This document shows positions 10,167-18,879 of a DNA stretch of 42,442 nucleotides, in pieces. The DNA is from CAYVFC01 sp964450715. Lineage in GTDB: Bacteria > Myxococcota_A > Polyangia > Polyangiales > JAFGIB01. The DNA is taken from assembly GCA_964450715.1 (NCBI GenBank), contig CAYVFC010000068.1, forward strand, positions 1-42,442. Reading direction: 5' to 3'. Position 1 is the stretch's first letter. Each line of letters begins with the position of its first letter. The translations under genes and the position numbers were made by a program. The notes beneath the pieces are model-generated. The model was not told where the DNA came from. It made no database searches and saw nothing but the letters and a program-made list of their open reading frames with translations.

Positions 10167-10367
10167 ATGGCCGAGCCTTGGGTATCAGTGGACGATGTCG
10201 CCAAGCATCTGGGCGTCGCCAAGGACTCCATCTACCGCTGGATCGAGCGCAAGGGCCTTCCCGCTCACAAAATGGATCGGCTGTGGAAGTTCAAGCTCAC
10301 AGAAGTGGACCGCTGGGTCGTCGAGGGCGGTGCCGCCGAAGACGTCAAGAAGAGAGCTGCGCAGTGA
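10167..10367 (+). CDS. excisionase-type HTH protein leading the hsd operon
   Basis: This 66-aa protein begins with ATG at 10167, with TAGGAG upstream. It is a compact helix-turn-helix plus wing: VDDVAKHLGVAKDSIYRWIE, then MDRLWKFKLTEVDRW. This is the excisionase/helix-turn-helix type 17 family. Its stop codon is 10 bp before the hsdM start, and the ribosome-binding site of hsdM overlaps its end. It is therefore transcribed with the restriction system and is a good candidate for its regulator, similar in role to the C proteins of other systems. It could instead be a relic of element control genes. Confidence 0.85.
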   Translation: MAEPWVSVDDVAKHLGVAKDSIYRWIERKGLPAHKMDRLWKFKLTEVDRWVVEGGAAEDVKKRAAQ

Positions 10368-10377
10368 GGAGAAAAAC

Positions 10378-12489
10378 GTGGTCCAACTTGAACACATCGA
10401 AGCTATCGAGAACCGACTCTGGACTGCGGCCGATACGCTGCGAGCCAATTCGAATTATGCAAGTAACGAGTACTTCCTGCCGGTCATGGGCTTGGTGTTT
10501 CTCCGCCACGCCTATAGCCGCTACCTGTCGGTGAAGGACAAGATCGTTGAAAGCCTCCCAAAACGCGGTGGCAAGACGCGCGACCTCACCAAGGAGGACT
10601 TCTCACAACAAAGCGCCATCTACCTGCGGCCCGAAGCCCAGTTCGACCACCTCGTAGCCCTTCCCGACAGCGCAGACCGGGCCAAAGCGATCATCGCCGC
10701 GATGGAATCCATCGAGGCCGACTACGACGGCCTGCGCGGCGTCTTGCCCAAGGCCGAGTATCAGGAACTCGACAACGATGTCCTCGGGCAGCTTCTACGC
10801 ACCCTTAACCCGGACGAGTTGAAGAAGGTGTCAGGCGACGTCTTCGGCCGCATCTACGAGTACTTCCTCACCCAGTTCGCTGACCAAAAGGCCCACGACG
10901 GAGGCGAGTTCTTCACTCCCATCTCCCTCGTCTCGCTCATCGCCCACGTCATCGATCCCGAAGGCGGCACCGTACTCGACCCCGCCTGCGGTTCGGGCGG
11001 CATGTTTGTGCAAAGCGCTCGCATCGTCGAAGAGCACGGCCAGAGCCCAACCGAACAGCTCACTTTCCGCGGTTTGGAGAAAAACGCCACCACCATCCGC
11101 CTCGCCAAGATGAACTTGGCGGTGCATGGCCTCGAAGGCGACATCCAAAAGGCCATCACCTACTACGAAGACCCCCACGAGCTATTGGGTAAGGCCGACG
11201 TGGTAATGGCCAACCCGCCCTTCAACGTCGACGAGATCGATGCCGACAAGGTGAAGGCCGATCCGCGGCTGCCGTTCGGTCTGCCCGGGGTCAACAAGAA
11301 GGGCAAGGTCAGCAACGGTAACTACATTTGGATCAGCTATTTCTACAGCTACTTGAACGAGGCCGGTCGCGCAGGCTTCGTGATGTCGTCCCAGGCATCA
11401 AGCGCGGGCGGCGGCGAAGCCAAGGTCCGGCAAAAGCTCGTCGAGACCGGTGACGTCGATGCGATGATCGCCATCCGCTCAAACTTCTTCTACACCCGCA
11501 CCGTTCCTTGTGAGCTGTGGTTCTTCAACCGCGACAAGCCAAAGGCGCACAAAGACAAAGTGTTGATGCTCGATGCGCGCAACATCTACCGCAAGGTCAC
11601 GCGCAAGATTTACGACTTCAGCCCCGAGCAACAGCAGAATCTGCTCGCCATCGTGTGGCTCTATCGCGGCGAGGAAGACCGGTTTCTGGCCCTCGTCTCC
11701 GAGTACCTGCGAAAGGTCTGCGACGCGGGGCAATCGTGTTTCGAGGCTGGCGGAAACGGCGCGAGCGTCCGGCCAGTGCCCGATTACCTCGAAGCAGTTG
11801 AGGCGCTCGACAAGGCGCTCGCTCCCTTCCTGAAAGCTCAGGGCAAGAACGGCCTCCACGCTGAGGCCCAAGCCGAATTTGAGAAGGCCCGCAAGCTCTT
11901 CACCAAGGAAGTCGAGACCTTCCAGGCATCGACGGATAAAGCTCCTGGCCGGTGGGAGAAAACAGCCGACACGGCAGCAGCGCTGGGCGGACTAGTGCAG
12001 AAGTTCTCGCCAGTGGCCGACGCGGCACGCGACGTCGTCAAGCAAGCCGACCTCATCTACAAGCTCGCGTCCCGACTCATTGAGACGTGCGAGAAGGAAT
12101 GCAACGCCAAGGAAAGCAGCGCGTGGTCGAGCAAGGATATCACCCGCGCCCGCAAGTACCTTGACGAAGCGCGCCAGGTGGCCGTCGAGCACCTCAAGCA
12201 CGTGCGCTACTTCTGGCGTCAAGGCCACTGGCTGACCGAGCGCTTCCCCAAGGGCGAGCTTCGCGATGTCGAGGGCTTGGTCAAGCTCGTCGACCACAAA
12301 GAGCTCAAAGCAAATGACTGGAGCCTCACGCCTGGCCGCTATGTCGGCGTAGCCCCGGAAGAAGAGAACGACGACTTCGACTTCGAGGAAGCGCTACGAG
12401 AGATCCACATCGAGTTAGAGGACCTGAACGAAGAGGCGGTCGACCTTGCCGCCGCGATCAAGAAGAACTTCGAGGAGCTGGGAGCATGA
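10378..12489 (+). CDS. hsdM: type I restriction-modification DNA methyltransferase (M subunit)
   Basis: HsdM methylates adenine N6 using S-adenosylmethionine and forms the M2S core with HsdS. The start is GTG at 10378 with GAGGAG 8 bp upstream. Residues 1-140 are the helical HsdM N-terminal domain. Motif I DPACGSGG is at 201-208 and the catalytic NPPF at 279-282. At 703 aa it is about 200 residues longer than classical HsdM. The extra part, about residues 415-615, is a helical, Ala/Glu/Lys-rich insertion between the methyltransferase core and the conserved C-terminal stretch ending ELKANDWSLTPGRY. Such inserted forms exist in a subgroup of type I systems. The gene overlaps the next start by ATGA. 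Confidence 0.95.
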   Translation: MVQLEHIEAIENRLWTAADTLRANSNYASNEYFLPVMGLVFLRHAYSRYLSVKDKIVESLPKRGGKTRDLTKEDFSQQSAIYLRPEAQFDHLVALPDSADRAKAIIAAMESIEADYDGLRGVLPKAEYQELDNDVLGQLLRTLNPDELKKVSGDVFGRIYEYFLTQFADQKAHDGGEFFTPISLVSLIAHVIDPEGGTVLDPACGSGGMFVQSARIVEEHGQSPTEQLTFRGLEKNATTIRLAKMNLAVHGLEGDIQKAITYYEDPHELLGKADVVMANPPFNVDEIDADKVKADPRLPFGLPGVNKKGKVSNGNYIWISYFYSYLNEAGRAGFVMSSQASSAGGGEAKVRQKLVETGDVDAMIAIRSNFFYTRTVPCELWFFNRDKPKAHKDKVLMLDARNIYRKVTRKIYDFSPEQQQNLLAIVWLYRGEEDRFLALVSEYLRKVCDAGQSCFEAGGNGASVRPVPDYLEAVEALDKALAPFLKAQGKNGLHAEAQAEFEKARKLFTKEVETFQASTDKAPGRWEKTADTAAALGGLVQKFSPVADAARDVVKQADLIYKLASRLIETCEKECNAKESSAWSSKDITRARKYLDEARQVAVEHLKHVRYFWRQGHWLTERFPKGELRDVEGLVKLVDHKELKANDWSLTPGRYVGVAPEEENDDFDFEEALREIHIELEDLNEEAVDLAAAIKKNFEELGA

Positions 12490-12983
12490 GTCGAAGTCCC
12501 AACCGGCATGTAGCGCTCCGCGTGCCCTATCCCGTCACGGTTGGTGGAGAAACCGTGGATGTCCTCGAAGAACATAACCGCATCGCCAGATCTCGCGGGA
12601 GCGTAGCGCTGGGGAAATTCGGTCGCTCCCCGTCTTTCGCGCGCCTGGCACCACTGGAGGAGCAAATTGAAGTCGGGACGCCGACGAGCCTCGTAGCTAT
12701 TGTCCGGCGCGACAGGGTCTACAAGGCCTTCGCGGCCCCGCTTCGAGAAGTTCGACGCGGTGGTTCTGCACCCGACAAGAGCATAGTGCCAGTGTACTAC
12801 GGCACCCTGGAGGAGCACCCTTCGGTTTGGTTCGTGCTGGGGGGGCCGCTTACGCCTACCAGGCTTGAAGACCTCCGGATGACCCAAACCGGACGCCCTT
12901 TGTCGGACGTACTTGGTGAGTGCCGTACCGCGCTGATGTTCGTCTGCGGTAAGGTTTACTGCGCAGAAGCGAGGGGCAAGTAA
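12486..12983 (+). CDS. unrecognised protein encoded inside the hsd operon
   Basis: This 165-aa protein starts at an ATGA overlap with hsdM and ends at a TAATG overlap with hsdS, so its translation is coupled on both sides. I do not recognise a family. It has no membrane segment, no signal peptide and only two cysteines near the end. A basic patch HNRIARSRGSVALGKFGRS is followed by strand-like stretches (TSLVAIVRRDRVYKAF; PSVWFVLGG). The tight coupling suggests a part of, or modifier of, the restriction complex, but this rests on position only. Confidence 0.85.
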   Translation: MSRSPNRHVALRVPYPVTVGGETVDVLEEHNRIARSRGSVALGKFGRSPSFARLAPLEEQIEVGTPTSLVAIVRRDRVYKAFAAPLREVRRGGSAPDKSIVPVYYGTLEEHPSVWFVLGGPLTPTRLEDLRMTQTGRPLSDVLGECRTALMFVCGKVYCAEARGK

Positions 12984-14290
12984 TGGGCACAACTGCTTTC
13001 GACGTTTCGCGCAGGCGGGCTGCGTCGTCAACGCCTTCGAACGGAGGTTCTTCCGCTTCGAATCGTTCGGCAGGTGCCTGGTCGCATGTCCGTGTCGATG
13101 CGCTGTGCGCTGAGGTGGTGGATTGCCCCCACTCCACACCAAAGTGGACTGATTCTGGAATTCGAGTCCTCCGAAGCAAGAATATCCGAGGCGGCCGACT
13201 CCAGTTGGATGCGCAGATTAGCTTTACCAGCGAGGCCGAGTATCTTAAGAGAACACAACGGGCGGTTCCCATGGAGGGCGATCTCGTGATCACGCGCGAA
13301 GCGCCTATGGGCGAGATCTGCATGCTTCCCGACCTCCAATGTTGTCTGGGTCAACGGATGGTCCTTTTACGCCCTGATCCAAGCAAGATCGACGGGAAGT
13401 TCCTATTGTACGCATTTCAGTCCCGCTATGTTCAGGGCCAGATTGCGAAGAGCGAGGGAACCGGCACAACGGTCAGCAATCTCCGCATCCCCCATCTCTG
13501 CGAAATCGAAATTCCAACGCCAACCCTCGATATCCAAAGGCGCGTGGCCGAGATTATTGGCTCCTACGACGACTTGATCGAAAACAACCGCCGCCGATTT
13601 CAGTTGCTCGAACAGTCAGCTCGGCTGCTCTTCAAGGAGTGGTTCGTCCACCTGCGCTTCCCCGGCCACGAACACGTCAAGGTCATCGATGGTGTGCCGG
13701 AGGGGTGGGAGCGCCGCCCTCTGTCGGCTTGTTCCAAGTTCCTCTCCGGCGGCACACCATCGAAAAAGAGGGAAGAGTTCTGGGCGGGCGACATTCCGTG
13801 GGTAAGTTCAGGTGAGCTGACCCAAATGCGAATTCATCGCACCAAGCTGAACCTCACAGAGGAAGGCGTATCTACCGGCAGCCGACTAGTGCCCGCCGAG
13901 ACGATCCTTGCGGTTGTACGAGGTATGTCCTTGGCGAAAGAGTTCAGATTGGGGATCACTGCTAGGCCCGTCTCCTTCAACCAGGACATCAAAGCCATCG
14001 CAGCCCTCCCCGAAGTGGACCCACTTTCGCTGTACCACGCGCTTGACGCCCAACGAGATACGATCCGAGACAAGGCGGGTGATGCGTCCCACGGCACAAA
14101 GAAACTGGACACTCCTGTGTTGAGCGAGGTGCCAATCCTCCTTCCCTCACCGGCGATTCAAACGCTGTTCAGGGAGTATGTGGCGCCCCTGCATACGCAG
14201 TGGGATGTGCTCGATCAGCAGAGCGTACAGCTCGAAAGGGGCCGAGATCTGCTGCTCCCACGCTTGATGAACGGCGAGGTGGCCGTATGA
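12983..14290 (+). CDS. hsdS: type I restriction-modification specificity subunit
   Basis: HsdS recognises the split target sequence and holds the M and R subunits. The 435 aa fit two target-recognition domains (about 30-185 and 235-400), each followed by a conserved helical spacer. The first spacer contains QRRVAEIIGSYDDLIENNRR and leads into RLLFKEWFVHLRFPGHE, which is characteristic of this family. The second recognition domain contains the common LSGGTPSK and FNQDIKAI motifs. The start ATG overlaps the preceding stop by one base, and the end overlaps hsdR by ATGA. The first 30 residues are Ser/Arg-rich and may be a tail; a later start is possible. Confidence 0.95.
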   Translation: MGTTAFDVSRRRAASSTPSNGGSSASNRSAGAWSHVRVDALCAEVVDCPHSTPKWTDSGIRVLRSKNIRGGRLQLDAQISFTSEAEYLKRTQRAVPMEGDLVITREAPMGEICMLPDLQCCLGQRMVLLRPDPSKIDGKFLLYAFQSRYVQGQIAKSEGTGTTVSNLRIPHLCEIEIPTPTLDIQRRVAEIIGSYDDLIENNRRRFQLLEQSARLLFKEWFVHLRFPGHEHVKVIDGVPEGWERRPLSACSKFLSGGTPSKKREEFWAGDIPWVSSGELTQMRIHRTKLNLTEEGVSTGSRLVPAETILAVVRGMSLAKEFRLGITARPVSFNQDIKAIAALPEVDPLSLYHALDAQRDTIRDKAGDASHGTKKLDTPVLSEVPILLPSPAIQTLFREYVAPLHTQWDVLDQQSVQLERGRDLLLPRLMNGEVAV

Positions 14291-17200
14291 GCGGCTACAC
14301 CGAAGACACCCTCGTCCAGCAGACGACCGCCGAGTACCTGGAGCAACAACTCGGCTGGCAGTCGATCTACGCCTACAACAACGAGGACTTCGGCCCCGAC
14401 AGCCTGCTCGGTCGCACATCCGACCGCGACGTCATTCTCGCACGGACCTTGCGCGACAAGCTCGCCGAGCTAAACCCGAACCTGCCTGATGCCGCCTACG
14501 ACGAGGCTATTCGAACTCTGGCCGAGACCATCGCCTCGCAGCCCCTGGCCCAAACCAACCGGGAGAAGCACGACCTCATCCGGGACGGTGTGCAGGTCAC
14601 CTTCCGCAACGACAAGGGCGAGCGTGTCCGTGACCGCCTCCGGGTTATCGACTTCGACGAGCCGGAGAACAACCACTTCCTTTGTGTTCGCGAGCTTTGG
14701 GTGCGAGGTGACCTCTACCGTCGCCGGGCCGACATCGTCGGTTTCGTCAACGGTCTGCCGCTACTCTTCATAGAGTGCAAGAACATCCACAAGGACCTGC
14801 GAACCGCTTACGAAAAGAACTTCACGGACTACAAAGACACCATACCCCATCTCTTCCACTACAACTCCATCGTGATGTTCGGTAACGGCGAAAAGGGGAA
14901 AATCGGCTCGATTACTGCCAAGTGGGAGTACTTTCACGACTGGAAGCGCCTCGCCGAAGACGAACCCGGCTTCGTCGATATGGAGACGATGCTCAAGGGC
15001 GTCTGCAATAAGCGCGACTTCATCGATATCATCGAGAACTTCGTCCTTTTCGACGACTCCTCGGGCAAGTCAGTCAAAATCCTGGCCCGCAACCACCAGT
15101 TTCTCGGTGTTAACCTCGCCATCGAATCGGTTAGGAACCGCAAGAGGCTCGGTGGCAAGCTCGGTGTATTCTGGCATACCCAGGGAGCCGGCAAGAGCTA
15201 CTCGATGGTAACGTTTGCCCGAAAGGTGCATCGCAAGCTAGGCGGCAACTTCACTTTTCTCATCCTCACCGACCGCACTGATCTCGACACCCAGATCTAC
15301 AAGACATTCGCCGGTTGCGGTGTTGTCGACCACGACCGCGATCCGTGCCGGGCTTCGAGCGGTGAGCACCTGACCAAACTGCTCCGTGAACACAAGTCGT
15401 ATGTCTTCTCCCTCGTCCAAAAGTTCAACGAGGATGTCGATCCAGACGAAGGCTACACCCAACGCGACGACCTCGTCGTCATCACCGACGAGGCCCACCG
15501 CACGCAGTATGGAACCTTGGCCCTCAACATGCGCAACGCCCTGCCGAACGCGAGCTACATCGGCTTCACGGGCACACCTCTCTTCAGCGACGACGAAATC
15601 ACCCGCAAGGTGTTCGGCGAATACGTTTCAACCTACGATTTCCAGCGTGCTGTTGAAGATGGTGCCACCGTTCCTTTGTATTACGATGCACGCGGGGATA
15701 AGCTCGGCGTTGCCGTTGACGACCTTAACGAGCGCATCGCTGAAAAGCTCGAAGAACTAGAGACCGAGGACATCGACGTCGCCCAGCGGCTGGAGAAGGA
15801 ACTACAGCGCGACTACCACGTCATCACCGCCGACAAACGACTGGACCAAGTAGCCCGCGACTTTGTCGAACACTACTCTACCGCCTGGGAAACCGGCAAG
15901 GCGATGTTGATATGCATCGACAAGATCACCTGCGTTCGGATGTACAACCTCATCACCAGGTACTGGCAAGAGCGCATCGCCGAGTTGGAGGAGCGTTTAA
16001 ACTATCAAAAGAGTGCCCAGGAAGAAGTTTTTCTGAGCAGGCAAATCGAGTGGATGCGAGAGACCCGAACGGCCGTCGTCGTGAGCGAAGAGCAGGGCGA
16101 GGTCGACAGGTTTAAGAAATGGGACCTCGACATTATCCCCCATCGGAAGCTGCTTAAAGAAGGGATGGACCTGCCCGAGGCGATGCGAAACAAGCCTGAG
16201 TTTCGTAACATGCAGCGGATGGACGTCGACGAGGCTTTCAAGCACGAGGACCACCCGTTCCGTATCGCCATCGTCTGCGCGATGTGGCTGACAGGCTTCG
16301 ACGTCCCGAGCCTGTCGACCCTCTACCTCGACAAGCCCCTCAAGGCCCATACACTGATGCAGGCCATCGCGCGCGCCAACCGCGTCTACGCCGGGAAGAA
16401 CAACGGTCTTATCGTCGACTACTGCGGCGTACTCAAGCAACTGCGCAAGGCACTGGCTACCTTCGCCGGCACCGGGACCGGCGGTAAAGAGGGCGAGAGG
16501 GACCCCACTCGGCCACCGGAAGAACTGCTCGCCGAACTGGCCGAGGCAATCGGTCTCATACGAGATTTCCTCAACGACCGCGAAGCGTCCCTTGACGACG
16601 TCATAAACAAGACCGGCTTCGAGCGAAATGCCGCGATTGTCGTATGTAAAGAGGCCGCCAACGAGAACGACGAGACGCGCAAGCGCTTCGAGGTGATGTG
16701 TCGGGCGGTGTTCAAGAAATTCAAAGCGTGCGGCACCTTCAAGGGCGTGAACGCCTACCGGGCCGACCGCGACGCCATCGATATCGTCTACAAGAGCCTC
16801 CAGCGTGATCGAGAGCAAGCCGACATCAGCGACATCATTCGCCAGCTTCACCAAGTGGTCGATGAGGCGATTGATGTCAACGCCGACCGTGTTGCCGATC
16901 CTTCGGCCCCCTACGACATCAGCAAGATCGACTTTGACCGCCTCAAGGCAGAGTTCGAGCGCAGCAAGAAGAAGAAAACCACGGTGCAGAACCTACGGCA
17001 GGCTATCGAAGACCGAGTCCGGCGGCTGCTCGAAAAGAACCCTCTCCGCACCGACTTCCAGAAACGCTACGAGGAAATTGTTGAGGAGTACAACCGAGAG
17101 AAAGACCGGGTGACGATCGAGCAGACGTTCGAAGCACTGCTACGGTTCATCGAAGAGATCGACGTAGAGGACAGCCGCGCCTTACGCGAGGGCCTCGATG

Positions 17201-17520
17201 AGGAGTCGCTGGCCATCTATGACCTGCTTTTCAAACCAGACCTCAACTCCAAGGACATCAAGCGCATCAAGGCGGTCGCGGTCGAGCTACTGAAGACCCT
17301 CAAGGCCGAGAAGCTTCGGGTCGACCAGTGGCGCGAAAAGGAGGCCACCCGAGACGCGGTGCGCCTCACCATCCGCGACTTCCTATGGAGCGACGATACG
17401 GGCCTCCCGGTGGACGCCTACCCAGAGGAGGACGTGCAGACACGCGCAGAAAACGTATACCGCCACGTCTATCGGGCATACCCGCGGCTCCCGTCGCCGT
17501 TTTATGCGGCGGCGGCGTGA
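14287..17520 (+). CDS. hsdR: type I restriction endonuclease (R subunit)
   Basis: HsdR translocates DNA with ATP and cuts far from the recognition site. The start is the ATG at 14287, overlapping hsdS; the frame is open further upstream but only as a shadow. The PD-(D/E)XK nuclease shows D149 and E163-C-K165 (VNGLPLLFIECKN). The superfamily 2 motor shows HTQGAGKS at 297-304, DEAH at 401-404, then FTGTPL. The helicase second lobe includes WLTGFDVPSLSTLYLDKPL. The helical C-terminal region ends in FLWSDDTGLP, typical of EcoR124-like R subunits. At 1077 aa the protein is complete and all key motifs are intact, so the system is probably active. Confidence 0.97.
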   Translation: MSGYTEDTLVQQTTAEYLEQQLGWQSIYAYNNEDFGPDSLLGRTSDRDVILARTLRDKLAELNPNLPDAAYDEAIRTLAETIASQPLAQTNREKHDLIRDGVQVTFRNDKGERVRDRLRVIDFDEPENNHFLCVRELWVRGDLYRRRADIVGFVNGLPLLFIECKNIHKDLRTAYEKNFTDYKDTIPHLFHYNSIVMFGNGEKGKIGSITAKWEYFHDWKRLAEDEPGFVDMETMLKGVCNKRDFIDIIENFVLFDDSSGKSVKILARNHQFLGVNLAIESVRNRKRLGGKLGVFWHTQGAGKSYSMVTFARKVHRKLGGNFTFLILTDRTDLDTQIYKTFAGCGVVDHDRDPCRASSGEHLTKLLREHKSYVFSLVQKFNEDVDPDEGYTQRDDLVVITDEAHRTQYGTLALNMRNALPNASYIGFTGTPLFSDDEITRKVFGEYVSTYDFQRAVEDGATVPLYYDARGDKLGVAVDDLNERIAEKLEELETEDIDVAQRLEKELQRDYHVITADKRLDQVARDFVEHYSTAWETGKAMLICIDKITCVRMYNLITRYWQERIAELEERLNYQKSAQEEVFLSRQIEWMRETRTAVVVSEEQGEVDRFKKWDLDIIPHRKLLKEGMDLPEAMRNKPEFRNMQRMDVDEAFKHEDHPFRIAIVCAMWLTGFDVPSLSTLYLDKPLKAHTLMQAIARANRVYAGKNNGLIVDYCGVLKQLRKALATFAGTGTGGKEGERDPTRPPEELLAELAEAIGLIRDFLNDREASLDDVINKTGFERNAAIVVCKEAANENDETRKRFEVMCRAVFKKFKACGTFKGVNAYRADRDAIDIVYKSLQRDREQADISDIIRQLHQVVDEAIDVNADRVADPSAPYDISKIDFDRLKAEFERSKKKKTTVQNLRQAIEDRVRRLLEKNPLRTDFQKRYEEIVEEYNREKDRVTIEQTFEALLRFIEEIDVEDSRALREGLDEESLAIYDLLFKPDLNSKDIKRIKAVAVELLKTLKAEKLRVDQWREKEATRDAVRLTIRDFLWSDDTGLPVDAYPEEDVQTRAENVYRHVYRAYPRLPSPFYAAAA

Positions 17521-17806
17521 GTCGACCGAAAAGTGTAATAATCATCAACCCATAGGGCCGGCGGCGTGCGCTGTTAGGGCGGTTCCGGCACAAAGGAACG
17601 CGGGGTTCTGGTCTTGTCACGTGTCAGGCCCAAACGTAAGATCACCGGAACAGCGGCAGAGCGTCGGCTCTGTGGCTTTTGGGTGCTTCTGCGGATTGCC
17701 TCTCGCCTGGCGTTTGCGGGGCCGACCGTCGAGGACGAGCAAGCACATGAACTCTCGTAACCTAGAAGCCATCGCGAGCATCGGCGTATCAGGGGTAAAT
17801 GAGAAA
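17521..17806. other. gap between hsdR and the ATPase gene
   Basis: About 285 bp. The ATPase frame is open through most of it but the translation is not protein-like. A separate promoter for the ATPase-protease pair should lie here. No clear terminator follows hsdR. Confidence 0.4.
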
Positions 17807-18874
17807 ATGGCTACGACAGGCGAATCTATCCGAAAGCTGCTGCTCGCCTATAGCCGTGCGGACGACCAAGCATTCCGCGAGGCCGCCGCGGAGTTTATCG
17901 CGGAGGAGCGCCGTAAAAACCATCACATTCTCGCCAACGACCTGGAGCGTATCCTAAATGGGCCCAACGGCGCAGCTCCCAAGCGGATAGAGGTTCTCCG
18001 CCAGCTCGGTTATGCCCCCAGCGACCTGCCGTGCGACAAAGAGCGCGGTCTGCCATTGGTGGAGGTCTCGGAGCCGCAACGCGAGTTAGAGGATCTTGTG
18101 CTGGAGCAGAAGGTGCGGGACGCACTGGACCGGCTCATCAACGAACAGCGCCATGGCGATACGTTACGGACACACGGATTGCGTCCTATTAGTAAGGTGC
18201 TGTTCTGCGGTCCACCTGGGTGCGGTAAAACGGTCGCGGCGGAGGCGGTCGCAAAACAGCTCTACCTTCCCCTCGTACTAGCGCGTTTTGACGCAGTGGT
18301 CTCGTCTTATCTGGGTGAGACGTCCGCCAACCTGCGAAAGGTCTTCGACTTCGCCGGCCGCAAGCCGATGGCCATGCTGTTCGACGAATTCGACGCCGTC
18401 GGTAAGCATCGAACCGCCGAGGAAGAACACGGTGAGTTGAAGCGTGTCGTGAACTCGTTCTTACAAATGCTGGACGGCTACCGGGGCGAAGCCATGCTAA
18501 TCGCCGCCACCAACCATCAGGGCCTGCTGGACCCGGCGCTATGGCGACGCTTCGACGAGATCGTGTTCTTCGATAAGCCCGACGCCAAGGCTATCGAATC
18601 ACTGCTGGTATGCCGCCTCCGCCAGATAGGCGTGGAAGCGTCTCTCAGCCTTGGTGAGATCGCGAAAGGTTTGGTGGGTATGTCCCATGGGGATGTTGAA
18701 CGCATTGCCTTGGACGCGATCAAAGACACTATTCTTGCCGATCAACGCGAGGTCAAGCGTGACGTCTTCACGCAGTGTGTGCAACGACAAAAGCAGCGGG
18801 TTGCCGTGACTAAATACGACGAGGAGAAAACGCGCACAAGGCGTTCCGCGCGGTCCAAACGGACAAGCAAATAA
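17807..18874 (+). CDS. ietA: AAA ATPase of an IetAS-type defence pair
   Basis: About 355 aa from the ATG at 17807, chosen because AGGGG lies upstream and the protein-like sequence begins here; an ATG at 17747 is the alternative. It is an AAA+ ATPase: Walker A GPPGCGKT at 135-142, Walker B AMLFDEFD at 189-196, sensor 1 AATNH, and arginine finger region PALWRRFDE. The N-terminal 80 residues are a helical region with conserved-looking LLLAYSRADDQAF. The downstream gene is a subtilisin-like protease starting 5 bp after the stop. This ATPase plus S8 protease pairing matches ietA/ietS, described on an Agrobacterium Ti plasmid as a stability/toxin-antitoxin locus and later found to protect against phage. 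The symbol is assigned from that arrangement. Confidence 0.85.
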   Translation: MATTGESIRKLLLAYSRADDQAFREAAAEFIAEERRKNHHILANDLERILNGPNGAAPKRIEVLRQLGYAPSDLPCDKERGLPLVEVSEPQRELEDLVLEQKVRDALDRLINEQRHGDTLRTHGLRPISKVLFCGPPGCGKTVAAEAVAKQLYLPLVLARFDAVVSSYLGETSANLRKVFDFAGRKPMAMLFDEFDAVGKHRTAEEEHGELKRVVNSFLQMLDGYRGEAMLIAATNHQGLLDPALWRRFDEIVFFDKPDAKAIESLLVCRLRQIGVEASLSLGEIAKGLVGMSHGDVERIALDAIKDTILADQREVKRDVFTQCVQRQKQRVAVTKYDEEKTRTRRSARSKRTSK

Positions 18875-18879
18875 GCGCC

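Noticed and set aside
10195..10377. N-terminal extension of hsdM
   Set aside because: It overlaps the HTH gene in another frame; GTG at 10378 has a ribosome-binding site and begins the conserved domain.
15997..16854. 285-codon minus-strand frame inside hsdR
   Set aside because: It is a shadow of hsdR codon bias; no start signal and hsdR is complete on the other strand.
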